In this document: positions 1 to 5,058 of the stretch, piece after piece
How positions within the stretch are numbered: position 1 is the first letter of the stretch
Layout of the letters: each line of letters begins with the position of its first letter
Assembly (NCBI GenBank): GCA_013202635.1
Contig: JABMRO010000188.1
Coordinates: 1-5,110 of the forward strand
From: Planctomycetota bacterium
GTDB lineage: Bacteria > Planctomycetota > Phycisphaerae > Sedimentisphaerales > Anaerobacaceae
Direction of reading: 5' to 3'
Length of the DNA: 5,110 bases
Position numbers and translations under genes: made by a program
Notes under the pieces: generated by a model
The model's database searches: none
Told to the model about the DNA's origin: nothing
What the model saw: only the letters and a program-made list of their open reading frames with translations

Positions 1-669
1 AAACACGAGATAATAGACGAAGTAAACAAAAATGCTGATGAGATAATAGCCCTTCTTAATTCCAAGGGTGTTCACATAAAAAGGCTGGCAGTTGACGGTG
101 TGCCGGGGAGTGGGAAGAGCACACTTGCAAGAGCCTTAGCCGTGAAGCTGAATTTTGAGCTTCAGACACTGGATTATATCGACCTAAATAAACCACAGGA
201 TTTTAATAAAGAACAGACCATTTATGAGCACCACAGACTCCTGCGAACACAGGATGTGGAAAACTTCGATGCTATCATCTACATTGATGAACCCGTAGAG
301 CTTTCAAAACAAAAATGCCTTAACAGGAAAAGAGGGGGCATCAACATAGATGTTTTTGATTATGAGAAACTCAAAAAGATCGGGTCCGAGGCCTTTAACA
401 TTGCCGCTGGGAGGGTGTATTCGATAAGCAATAGCTATATAAAGCTTAAGATAAAACCCAAGGCCGGCTTCAGGGCTTATAAGAATATTAGTGCTAAGGT
501 AAACAAAAAGGGTTTCAAGACGGAAGGTCTTTCCAAGGAAGAGCTTTTATTTGTATCAGTCTATGGCAGGTCCAGAAAAGGTCTTACGGCATATGTAAAG
601 GTGGGAGCATATAACAAAGAAATCCTGGAAGGTCTCTCGGCAGGTGTGTTAAGATTCTTAATGGCATAA
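1..669 (+). CDS. P-loop nucleotide-binding protein, kinase-like (5' end outside window)
   Basis: The reading frame is open from base 1, so the gene starts upstream; 222 residues are visible. A GTG at 100 lies inside the Walker A motif and cannot be the true start. Walker A is visible residues 33-41 (GVPGSGKST), preceded by a hydrophobic strand ending in Asp (RLAVD), the arrangement seen in uridine-kinase-like and other small-molecule P-loop kinases. A second hydrophobic strand ending in acidic residues (AIIYIDE, residues 91-97) may act as Walker B, and a basic NRKR segment near 108-111 could be a lid. The Lys-rich C-terminal half (about 125-222) matches no domain I recognise. The role is therefore probably ATP-dependent phosphotransfer or ATP hydrolysis on an unknown substrate in the cytoplasm. 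The stop codon lies one base before the next gene, suggesting an operon with the PAP2 phosphatase. The P-loop is certain; the substrate is unknown. Confidence 0.8.
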   Translation, partial: KHEIIDEVNKNADEIIALLNSKGVHIKRLAVDGVPGSGKSTLARALAVKLNFELQTLDYIDLNKPQDFNKEQTIYEHHRLLRTQDVENFDAIIYIDEPVELSKQKCLNRKRGGINIDVFDYEKLKKIGSEAFNIAAGRVYSISNSYIKLKIKPKAGFRAYKNISAKVNKKGFKTEGLSKEELLFVSVYGRSRKGLTAYVKVGAYNKEILEGLSAGVLRFLMA

Positions 670-670
670 G

Positions 671-1180
671 ATGCTAACACAACTTATTCAAAATCTTACC
701 GCCTGGGACCATTCAATAATCAACTGGGCGATTAAACATCAAGACCGAAGAGCAAGAAAAGCTTTCCACATTGTCACATATTTGGGCTCTGGTTATATCT
801 GGACCGTCGCATATCTTATTCTATTTGCCCTGGGTACAGAAAAGGTTAGGGATCTTCTTATTTCTGTAATCTTAGCTGAGCTATCAGGGCTATTAATTAT
901 TATTGTATTGAGGAATCTTATAAAAAGAGAGCGCCCAAATGTAGACATAATCTTTCTACTACCATGGCAGAATAATTCCTTTCCATCTCACCATGCACTA
1001 AGGGTTTCTATGTTAGCTACCATGTTCGGCATAGCTTATCCCTCCTGGTTGCCTTTACTAATATTCGGTGCCACCATTGTTTCAATTTCAAGAATCTATT
1101 TAGAAAGGCATTATCTTTTTGATGTATTGGCCGGCTCGTTCATAGGTTTCTTATGTGCCAGGTTAGTTCTTTTTATTTAG
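671..1180 (+). CDS. PAP2-family membrane phosphatase
   Basis: This 169-residue integral membrane protein carries the three motifs of the type 2 phosphatidic acid phosphatase superfamily. Motif 1 ends in RERP at residues 86-89, with Arg81 where Lys is usual. Motif 2 is PSHH at 105-108, where the consensus is PSGH. Motif 3 is SR-x5-H-x3-D, with S140, R141, H147 and D151. The His of motif 2 and H147 are the expected catalytic pair. Several hydrophobic segments (roughly 40-55, 60-80, 112-138 and 152-169) fit a compact multi-span phosphatase. Known relatives dephosphorylate phosphatidate, phosphatidylglycerophosphate or undecaprenyl diphosphate at the membrane; the substrate here cannot be told. 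The start ATG sits one base after the upstream stop with no clear Shine-Dalgarno site, so translational coupling is likely. Family assignment is firm and substrate is open. Confidence 0.9.
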   Translation: MLTQLIQNLTAWDHSIINWAIKHQDRRARKAFHIVTYLGSGYIWTVAYLILFALGTEKVRDLLISVILAELSGLLIIIVLRNLIKRERPNVDIIFLLPWQNNSFPSHHALRVSMLATMFGIAYPSWLPLLIFGATIVSISRIYLERHYLFDVLAGSFIGFLCARLVLFI

Positions 1181-1192
1181 CGGATTCATAAG

Positions 1193-1990
1193 ATGAAAAA
1201 GTGGATGTTATTTTTGTTGATAGTTTTTTTGAGTATGACGGTTGCGGCTGAGGAAAAAGAGCTCGACATAACTGTCGATGCAACTTATGTAAGTCGCTTC
1301 ATAGATAAAGGCTTTGATTGCTACAGGAACAATCATAGTGGTATTCAGCCAAGCGTAGATGTGGATTTGTATAACACAGGTTTTGGTATCAATGTCCATT
1401 GGTTCAGGGCTAATTCGGGTGGTTTTGAAAATGATGAGAAGCTGGACTACAGGGTGTACTACTATAACAGCTTTTTTGAAGGTGAAGCTTATGCCATGGA
1501 CTATAAAATTAGCTGGATCTATCATAATTTCACAGACAGTCCAAAAAAGGTAGCCAACTCACAGGAAATTGAAGCAGAATTCGAATGGCCAGAGATTTGT
1601 CCTTGGGGGATTGTCCCGAGATATATTGTTTCCTCTGAATAGCCGGCAGGAAGTAATTATGAAAATCACAACGAAGGTGGATGGGTACATCTTTTTGGTA
1701 TTGGGTATGATTTGAGTATGCCCAGCTTATTGGAAAACAGAGCAGAACAGGATGTGCATTTGTCTGCAGATATAGCTTACAACGATGGCACCGGTGCCAA
1801 TTGTAATGCCCAAGCAAATACAGGCGTGGATCATGACTGGTCACATGCTGTGTTTGGGATTTTAACCGACTTTGAGGTAAATGGTAATCTAACTTTTAGT
1901 CCTGGAATCTATTATCAAATATCTATGGATGATTCGGTCAATACCTCGGATGAATACTGGACAAGTTTAAGCCTGACATATAAATTCTAA
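1193..1990 (+). pseudogene. TorF-like outer-membrane beta-barrel protein, interrupted by in-frame TAG
   Basis: The first part (149 residues) starts with a Sec signal peptide: MKKW, a hydrophobic core and likely cleavage after VAA at residue 19. The mature protein opens with TYVSRFIDKGF, typical of the TorF family of putative porins, and has alternating aromatic and polar strands. Codon 150 is TAG (1640-1642). The same frame then continues without a stop for 115 more codons to TAA at 1988-1990. The downstream part also looks like barrel sequence (GGWVHLFGIGYDL, then paired strands) and ends LTYKF, the aromatic C-terminus expected for outer-membrane insertion. The whole frame is 265 codons. The residue after the break is Pro-Ala, and a Trp at codon 150 (TGG to TAG) is the simplest ancestor. 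Without readthrough, the product lacks its last strands and insertion signal and should not assemble. Readthrough, recent decay or sequencing error are all possible. The start lies 12 bases after the PAP2 stop with a weak ribosome binding site. Confidence 0.8.
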
Positions 1991-2022
1991 AAAACTAAGA
2001 TTCATTGTCTTGCATTTGTTAA

Positions 2023-2047
2023 GAGGCTGGTCCCAGAAACCAGCCTC
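2023..2047 (+). terminator. Hairpin after the barrel gene, possible transcript end
   Basis: GAGGCTGGT (2023-2031) and ACCAGCCTC (2039-2047) form a perfect 9-bp, GC-rich stem with a 7-base loop, 33 bases after the barrel stop. No U-tract follows, so it is not a canonical intrinsic terminator. It could be a 3'-end stabiliser or act with a termination factor. The stem is certain; the function is inferred. Confidence 0.5.
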
Positions 2048-2115
2048 AGCCAGGTCAACGAAGGTATGAGTCAGCTCGAAAAAGAAAATAAAAAATAACT
2101 GTTACTGCTGTTTTT

Positions 2116-2146
2116 CAGAGTGAGGTGCTGTTGCACTCTCACTCTG
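2116..2146 (+). promoter_or_regulatory. Strong hairpin in the 5' leader of the NifX-like gene
   Basis: CAGAGTGAG (2116-2124) pairs with CTCACTCTG (2138-2146), and GTGC (2125-2128) pairs with GCAC (2133-2136), leaving a TGTT loop and one bulged T (2137). That gives 13 paired bases ending 26 bases before the ATG at 2173 and 10 bases before its Shine-Dalgarno site. T's precede rather than follow the stem on this strand, so it is not an obvious terminator. A leader control element or mRNA stabiliser is possible. I found no convincing -35/-10 pair in 1991-2172. Confidence 0.45.
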
Positions 2147-2172
2147 TCTAAAGTTTGGAAGGGAAAATTATT

Positions 2173-2535
2173 ATGAAAATCGCAATTACATCAAGTGGAG
2201 ATACTTTAAATTCAGAGGTTGATCCAAGATTTGGAAGAGCAAAGTGGCTATTATTGATGGACACGCAAACAGGATTGTCCGAGGCATACGATAACGCCGT
2301 GAACTTGAACCTCGCTCAAGGGGCCGGCATTCAAACCGGTCAAAATGTAGTCAATCTCGGCGTAGAAGCGGTAATAACAGGCAACATAGGACCTAATGCC
2401 TTCAAAACACTCAACGCAGCGAATGTAAAAGTCTTTCTCTCCAAAGCAAAGACGATTCAAGAGGCTATAGGATCGTATAAGGCGGGAGAGCTAAACGAAG
2501 TAACACAAGCTAACGTAGAAGGCCACTGGTCGTAG
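2173..2535 (+). CDS. NifX/NifB-type FeMo-cofactor-binding domain protein
   Basis: This 120-residue cytoplasmic protein belongs to the dinitrogenase iron-molybdenum cofactor-binding family (PF02579; NifX, NafY and the C-terminal part of NifB). Recognisable family segments are MKIAITSSG at the N-terminus, DPRFGRA at 17-23, GAGIQTGQ near 50-57 and VITGNIGPNAFKTL at 67-80. Members bind or carry Fe-S or Mo-Fe-S clusters. Many stand-alone copies occur in anaerobes that lack nitrogenase, and their job is not settled. The frame opens earlier with a TTG at 2155, but ATG 2173 is chosen because it gives the family N-terminus and has GGAAGGG (2157-2163) nine bases upstream. It ends GHWS, as many single-domain homologues do. 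A second family member starts at 5059. No nif structural genes are visible, so nitrogenase-specific naming would be unsafe. Confidence 0.9.
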   Translation: MKIAITSSGDTLNSEVDPRFGRAKWLLLMDTQTGLSEAYDNAVNLNLAQGAGIQTGQNVVNLGVEAVITGNIGPNAFKTLNAANVKVFLSKAKTIQEAIGSYKAGELNEVTQANVEGHWS

Positions 2536-2558
2536 TTAATAACAGAGGAATACGAAAC

Positions 2559-3446
2559 ATGAGAACTTATTTCGATTGTATACCGTGCTTCGTACGTCAA
2601 TCGCTGGATGCTGTTCGGCTAATAACCAGCGATGAATCAATTCACGAGCATGTGGTTCGGAATATTCTTCGTTTGGCGGCTGATTTAGATATGAGCCAGA
2701 GCCCGCCGGTCATGGGTCAGAAGATACATCGCTTGATTCGAGAACTGGTAGGTATGGAGGATCCGTATCACAAGATAAAGAAGCAGTTCAACAATCTGGC
2801 TTTGACATTATATCCCGAACTACGGAAGTTGATTATCAGTTCCGAAGACCCGCTTGAGACAGCGATACGGCTGGCAATAGCGGGGAATATCATTGATTTC
2901 GGAGTCAATAGCAAATTACAGGAAAGCGAACTTGAAAAGACGATTAGTGAATGTTTGGCTGCTGAATTTTCTGGTATGCAATTAAAACCTTTTCAGCAGG
3001 CAGTAAACGAGGCAGAAGAAATACTCTATATTGCTGATAATGCCGGTGAGATTATTTTTGACCGGCTGTTGATTGAGCAGTTACCCATAGAAAAGGTCAC
3101 TGTGGTTGTAAAGGGCAGGCCGGTCATAAATGATGCAACAATGGAGGATGCCGAGCTTGCCGGTTTAACTCGAATTGTAGAAGTGATTGATAACGGCTCA
3201 GATGCGCCGGGTACAATCCTTGAGAGTTGCTCACGTTATTTTCGTGATCGTTTTGCTCGTGCCGATTTAGTCATAGCTAAAGGACAAGGTAATTACGAAA
3301 CACTCAATGAAGTCAACAAAAACATTTTCTTTATCTTAAAAGCCAAATGTCCCGTTATTGCCAGAGACCTGGAGTGCGAGGTTGGAGAAATGATTTTAAG
3401 AAAAAGTAAAGCATTTGAGCAGGAGAAAATATATGCCGGGATTTGA
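2559..3446 (+). CDS. DUF89/ARMT1-like metal-dependent phosphatase
   Basis: The 295-residue product is a DUF89 (ARMT1-like, PF01937) protein of usual prokaryotic length. The N-terminus has CIPC (Cys7, Cys10), characteristic of the archaeal/bacterial subgroup. Core motifs follow in the expected order: AGNIIDFGV at 108-116, ADNAGEIIFDR at 159-169 with the predicted metal-binding Asp160-Asn161, VVKGRPVINDAT at 183-194, VIAKGQGNYET at 238-248, and FFILKAKCPVIARDL at 257-271. Studied relatives are divalent-metal phosphatases thought to remove damaged or excess sugar phosphates and related phospho-metabolites. The substrate here is unknown. AGAGGAA (2544-2550) sits eight bases before the ATG, and the gene follows the NifX-like gene by 23 bases, so co-transcription is likely. 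Its last 14 bases overlap the next gene, indicating translational coupling. The repeated placement beside metal-cofactor proteins may mean a metal-linked role, which is inference. Confidence 0.92.
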   Translation: MRTYFDCIPCFVRQSLDAVRLITSDESIHEHVVRNILRLAADLDMSQSPPVMGQKIHRLIRELVGMEDPYHKIKKQFNNLALTLYPELRKLIISSEDPLETAIRLAIAGNIIDFGVNSKLQESELEKTISECLAAEFSGMQLKPFQQAVNEAEEILYIADNAGEIIFDRLLIEQLPIEKVTVVVKGRPVINDATMEDAELAGLTRIVEVIDNGSDAPGTILESCSRYFRDRFARADLVIAKGQGNYETLNEVNKNIFFILKAKCPVIARDLECEVGEMILRKSKAFEQEKIYAGI

Positions 3447-3936
3447 TGGAACAGGACTGTCAGGTCGAGGGCCGATGACAGGGCGAGGTCTCGGCTTCTG
3501 CGTTTTGACAACTTCAGAAGAAAACCCAGGCCAAGTGAAAGGTTTGGCGGGATTGCAAGGTGTGCCCGTTAGTCAAAAAGTTAAGAATTTTGAAAATACT
3601 GGAAAGGAAGTGATTAGTATGCCGTTTGGAGATGAAACGGGTCCTGCAGGGTCAGGACCAATGACAGGTAGAACTGCTGGTTTTTGTGCTGGTTATCCAG
3701 TGCCGGGGTATATGAACCCTGTTGTGGGTAGAGCCGGTTTCTACGGTGCCGGCGTGCCAGCAGTCGGGCCATATGGTGCAGGTTCGTATGGTTATGGTGC
3801 CGGCTATTCAGCCCCTTATGCCGGCTGGGGCAATCCGTGGCTTCACAGAGGCTTTGGTTTTGGCCGAGGTTTCGGCAGAGGCTTCGGTCGGGGCTGGGGC
3901 CGCGGTCGCGGCAGAGGCAGATTTGGTTATTGGTAG
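3433..3936 (+). CDS. Tandem DUF5320 protein, apparent in-frame fusion of two ORFs
   Basis: This 167-residue protein holds two copies of the DUF5320 N-terminal signature. Copy 1 (residues 1-25) reads MPGFDGTG...GPMTGRGLGFC. Copy 2 (63-95) reads MPFGDETGPAGSGPMTGR...GFC, then GYMNP. Each has one Cys in a GFC motif (Cys23 and Cys85). Residues 100-135 are Gly/Ala/Tyr-rich, and 139-163 are an FGRG/RGRG tail ending FGYW. The coiled-coil C-terminus found in the 4230 gene is absent. The function of DUF5320 is unknown. ATG 3433 is chosen over the upstream TTG 3415 because it gives the family leader and has AGGAG at 3421-3425; it overlaps the DUF89 gene by 14 bases. Met63 (ATG 3619) has its own ribosome binding site, so a 105-residue protein may also be made. 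The linker between copies (about 47-62) is low-complexity and translates like a former intergenic region. Confidence 0.8.
   Translation: MPGFDGTGLSGRGPMTGRGLGFCVLTTSEENPGQVKGLAGLQGVPVSQKVKNFENTGKEVISMPFGDETGPAGSGPMTGRTAGFCAGYPVPGYMNPVVGRAGFYGAGVPAVGPYGAGSYGYGAGYSAPYAGWGNPWLHRGFGFGRGFGRGFGRGWGRGRGRGRFGYW
3605..3621 (+). promoter_or_regulatory. Internal ribosome binding site and ATG within the tandem DUF5320 gene
   Basis: AGGAAG at 3605-3610 stands eight bases before ATG 3619-3621, in frame with the surrounding ORF. The codons after it encode a DUF5320 leader (MPFGDETGPAG). The sites before the 3978, 4230 and 5059 genes look the same. It therefore probably serves as the start of a separate 105-residue product, whether or not the longer fusion is also made. 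Confidence 0.65.
3640..3720 (+). repeat. Direct repeat of the DUF5320 signature (with 4251-4331)
   Basis: This 81-base stretch aligns without gaps to 4251-4331, with about 71 identical bases by eye. It includes a perfect 27-base run starting at 3674 and an 18-base run starting at 3655. It encodes GPxGxGPMTGRxAGFCAGYPxPGYMNP in both genes. Silent sites are also conserved, which suggests recent duplication or gene conversion rather than protein selection alone. Confidence 0.8.
3853..3921 (+). repeat. FGRG/RGRG low-complexity coding repeat
   Basis: This stretch encodes residues 141-163 of the tandem DUF5320 protein as an imperfect 12-base unit (Phe-Gly-Arg-Gly, once Trp-Gly-Arg-Gly) passing into a two-residue Arg-Gly repeat. 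Codons vary between units, so the pattern is kept at protein level. Such tails are common in DUF5320 proteins and resemble RG-rich nucleic-acid-binding tails, but binding is not shown. Confidence 0.7.
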
Positions 3937-3977
3937 CAGATTCAAATTAGCACTTAATTGCAGAAAGGATGGATATT

Positions 3978-4205
3978 ATGCCAAGAGGAGATGGTACAGG
4001 GCCTACAGGCCAGGGTCCCGGTAGAGGCCGAGGTATGGGTCGAGGCACCGGAGGCGGCAGAGGCAGAATGGGCGGGCCATTTGCGGCAGGGCCGGGCGGT
4101 AATTGCGTATGTCCGAACTGCGGGACAGCGGTTGTTCATGCTGCAGGACAGCCTTGTAATGCAATGAGTTGTCCTAAATGTGGTACAAAAATGACAAGAC
4201 AATAA
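3978..4205 (+). CDS. Small six-cysteine zinc-ribbon-like protein with DUF5320-type leader
   Basis: The product is 75 residues. Residues 1-9 (MPRGDGTGP) match the leader of the neighbouring DUF5320 proteins, and 10-41 are a Gly/Arg-rich linker. The C-terminal half has cysteines 43, 45, 48, 60, 65 and 68, arranged CVCPNCG, about 11 residues including His54, then PC and CPKCG. The two CPxCG knuckles indicate a zinc ribbon or a rubredoxin-like metal site; the extra cysteines leave room for an Fe-S cluster instead. ATG 3978 is preferred over ATG 3969 because GAAAGGA (3963-3969) then lies eight bases upstream and the leader aligns with the neighbours. It lies 41 bases after the tandem DUF5320 gene and 24 bases before the next. 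The metal and the partner are unknown. I recognise the type from anaerobes, but no function is established. Confidence 0.82.
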   Translation: MPRGDGTGPTGQGPGRGRGMGRGTGGGRGRMGGPFAAGPGGNCVCPNCGTAVVHAAGQPCNAMSCPKCGTKMTRQ

Positions 4206-4229
4206 GCTTTTTACGAAAGGAGAATTACT

Positions 4230-4622
4230 ATGCCACGTGGAGATGGAACAGGTCCTGCAGGTATGGGACCAATGACAGGTAGAGCTGCTGGTTTTTGTGC
4301 TGGTTATCCAGCGCCAGGTTATATGAATCCCGTTGGTGGCCGTGGCCGAGGTTTCCGAGGTGGCGGTTGGGGCCGAGGTCGAGGTTTTGGTTGGGCCGGA
4401 GCTGGATACGGCATGCCTGCCTGGGGAGGTGGCGTGAGCCCTTATGCTTATGGTGGTGCTGTGAACCCATACGCTTATGGCGGTGCGCCGTCTGCTCCAG
4501 ACTTAACAGCTCAGCAGGAACTGGACGGCCTGAAAGGTCAGGCCGAGTATCTTGAAGACAGCCTTGACGGAATCAAAAAGCGTATAGAAGAACTCGAGAG
4601 CCAGAAAAGCAGCAAAGAATAA
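4230..4622 (+). CDS. DUF5320 family protein with C-terminal coiled coil
   Basis: This is a full-length (130-residue) DUF5320 protein. It begins MPRGDGTGPAGMGPMTGR and continues through GFCAGYPAPGYMNP (Cys23). Residues 36-56 are Gly/Arg-rich, 60-88 are Gly/Tyr/Ala-rich with two PYAYGGA units, and about 93-127 form a charged heptad-like helix containing GLKGQAEYLED and KKRIEELE, a probable coiled coil for oligomerisation. The single Cys in a GFC motif is the only obvious metal-ligand or redox candidate. The family has no established function and often sits beside NifX/NifB-type and P-loop Mrp-like genes in anaerobes (general recollection, not checked). AAAGGAG at 4216-4222 lies seven bases before the ATG. 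Its N-terminal coding region is nearly the same DNA as that of the second DUF5320 copy upstream. Confidence 0.88.
   Translation: MPRGDGTGPAGMGPMTGRAAGFCAGYPAPGYMNPVGGRGRGFRGGGWGRGRGFGWAGAGYGMPAWGGGVSPYAYGGAVNPYAYGGAPSAPDLTAQQELDGLKGQAEYLEDSLDGIKKRIEELESQKSSKE
4437..4490 (+). repeat. Two-copy 27-base coding repeat (PYAYGGA)
   Basis: Units 4437-4463 and 4464-4490 encode SPYAYGGAV and NPYAYGGAP, residues 70-78 and 79-87 of the DUF5320 protein. The DNA units differ at several positions, so this is an older duplication. It probably lengthens the flexible Gly/Tyr linker before the coiled coil. Confidence 0.6.
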
Positions 4623-4839
4623 GAAACAGATAACTTCATATCTCTCTTTCTTAGATGTTTCTGAGTTCATGCAGAGATGGTGTATTTACATAGCACAAAA
4701 TACCCTCCCCGGCCTTTTCTGTAGATTCAGGTCTTCTGTGCTCGATTTCGTATAGCAACTGAGATATGGGTTCGATGCAATGTTTAAGAACACTGTGCTT
4801 CGGGTAAGGTCTTTAAAAAATTTACAAGGAAATATGACG
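4623..4839 (+). other. Intergenic region with no recognised gene
   Basis: These 217 bases separate the DUF5320 gene from the FmdB-type gene and are the longest gap in the right-hand block. A weak inverted repeat lies just after the DUF5320 stop (AGAAACA 4622-4628 with TGTTTCT 4656-4662), with a long loop and no U-tract. AGCACA (4692-4697) has an inverted copy TGTGCT at 4737-4742. I see no convincing sigma-70 or sigma-54 promoter, tRNA or coding frame. The gap is long enough to hold a separate promoter for the FmdB and second NifX-like genes. Confidence 0.5.
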
Positions 4840-5046
4840 ATGCCAATATTTGAATACAAGTGTAACAAATGTGGACGTAGGATGGAATTTTTAGAAAAAA
4901 GAAAGACCAGGGCCAAACATGTTTGTAAAGATTGCGGAAGTTCGGATTTACAAAAAATGTTATCGGGTTTCTCCGTTGGACAGGGCGACAAATCTTCGGC
5001 ACGGGGCAATGAAAGCTGTCCAACTGGAACGTGCGGCCTCTCATAG
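4840..5046 (+). CDS. FmdB-type zinc-ribbon protein
   Basis: The 68-residue product opens MPIFEYKCNKCG, the hallmark of FmdB/CxxC-CxxC-SSSS putative regulatory proteins. It has two CxxC knuckles (Cys8/Cys11 and Cys29/Cys32) expected to hold one zinc, and the second knuckle is followed by GSSDLQKMLSGFSV, matching the family's C-terminal strand. The tail adds SCPTGTCGLS with Cys60 and Cys65, a possible extra metal or disulfide pair. The family is named after FmdB, suggested to regulate formamidase expression, but its general role is unknown. The frame is open from 4780 and has ATGs at 4834 and 4840. ATG 4840 is chosen because it gives the canonical N-terminus and puts AAGGA (4826-4830) nine bases upstream instead of three. 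It precedes the second NifX-like gene by 12 bases, so the two are probably co-transcribed. Confidence 0.9.
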   Translation: MPIFEYKCNKCGRRMEFLEKRKTRAKHVCKDCGSSDLQKMLSGFSVGQGDKSSARGNESCPTGTCGLS

Positions 5047-5058
5047 AAAGGAACTCTT

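Noticed and set aside
1530..1844. 104-codon - strand frame across the barrel gene's TAG
   Set aside because: It is antisense to sequence that reads clearly as barrel protein on both sides of the stop, and shows no recognisable domain.
1..1990. Mobile element or prophage origin for the left block
   Set aside because: No transposase, integrase, terminal inverted repeats or att-like duplications are visible. The genes are ordinary chromosomal types.
2066..2098. Ten-residue ORF (MSQLEKENKK) between the hairpins
   Set aside because: It is very short, the purine run sits too close to the ATG for a good ribosome binding site, and nothing else supports it. It may be an Ala/Lys-rich chance frame or a relic.
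2121..2136. Possible sigma-54 promoter (GG...TTGCAC), considered because of the NifX-like gene
   Set aside because: The GG to GC distance is 9 bases instead of the required 12, and the match is part of the hairpin stem.
3722..4024. 100-codon + strand frame across the DUF5320 tail and the next gene
   Set aside because: It is an out-of-frame reading of GC-rich Gly/Arg codons that crosses the real stop and start. The true frames match known families.
4765..4782. tRNA-like GGGTTCGATGC segment
   Set aside because: It resembles a T-loop only. No acceptor stem, anticodon arm or D arm can be formed around it.
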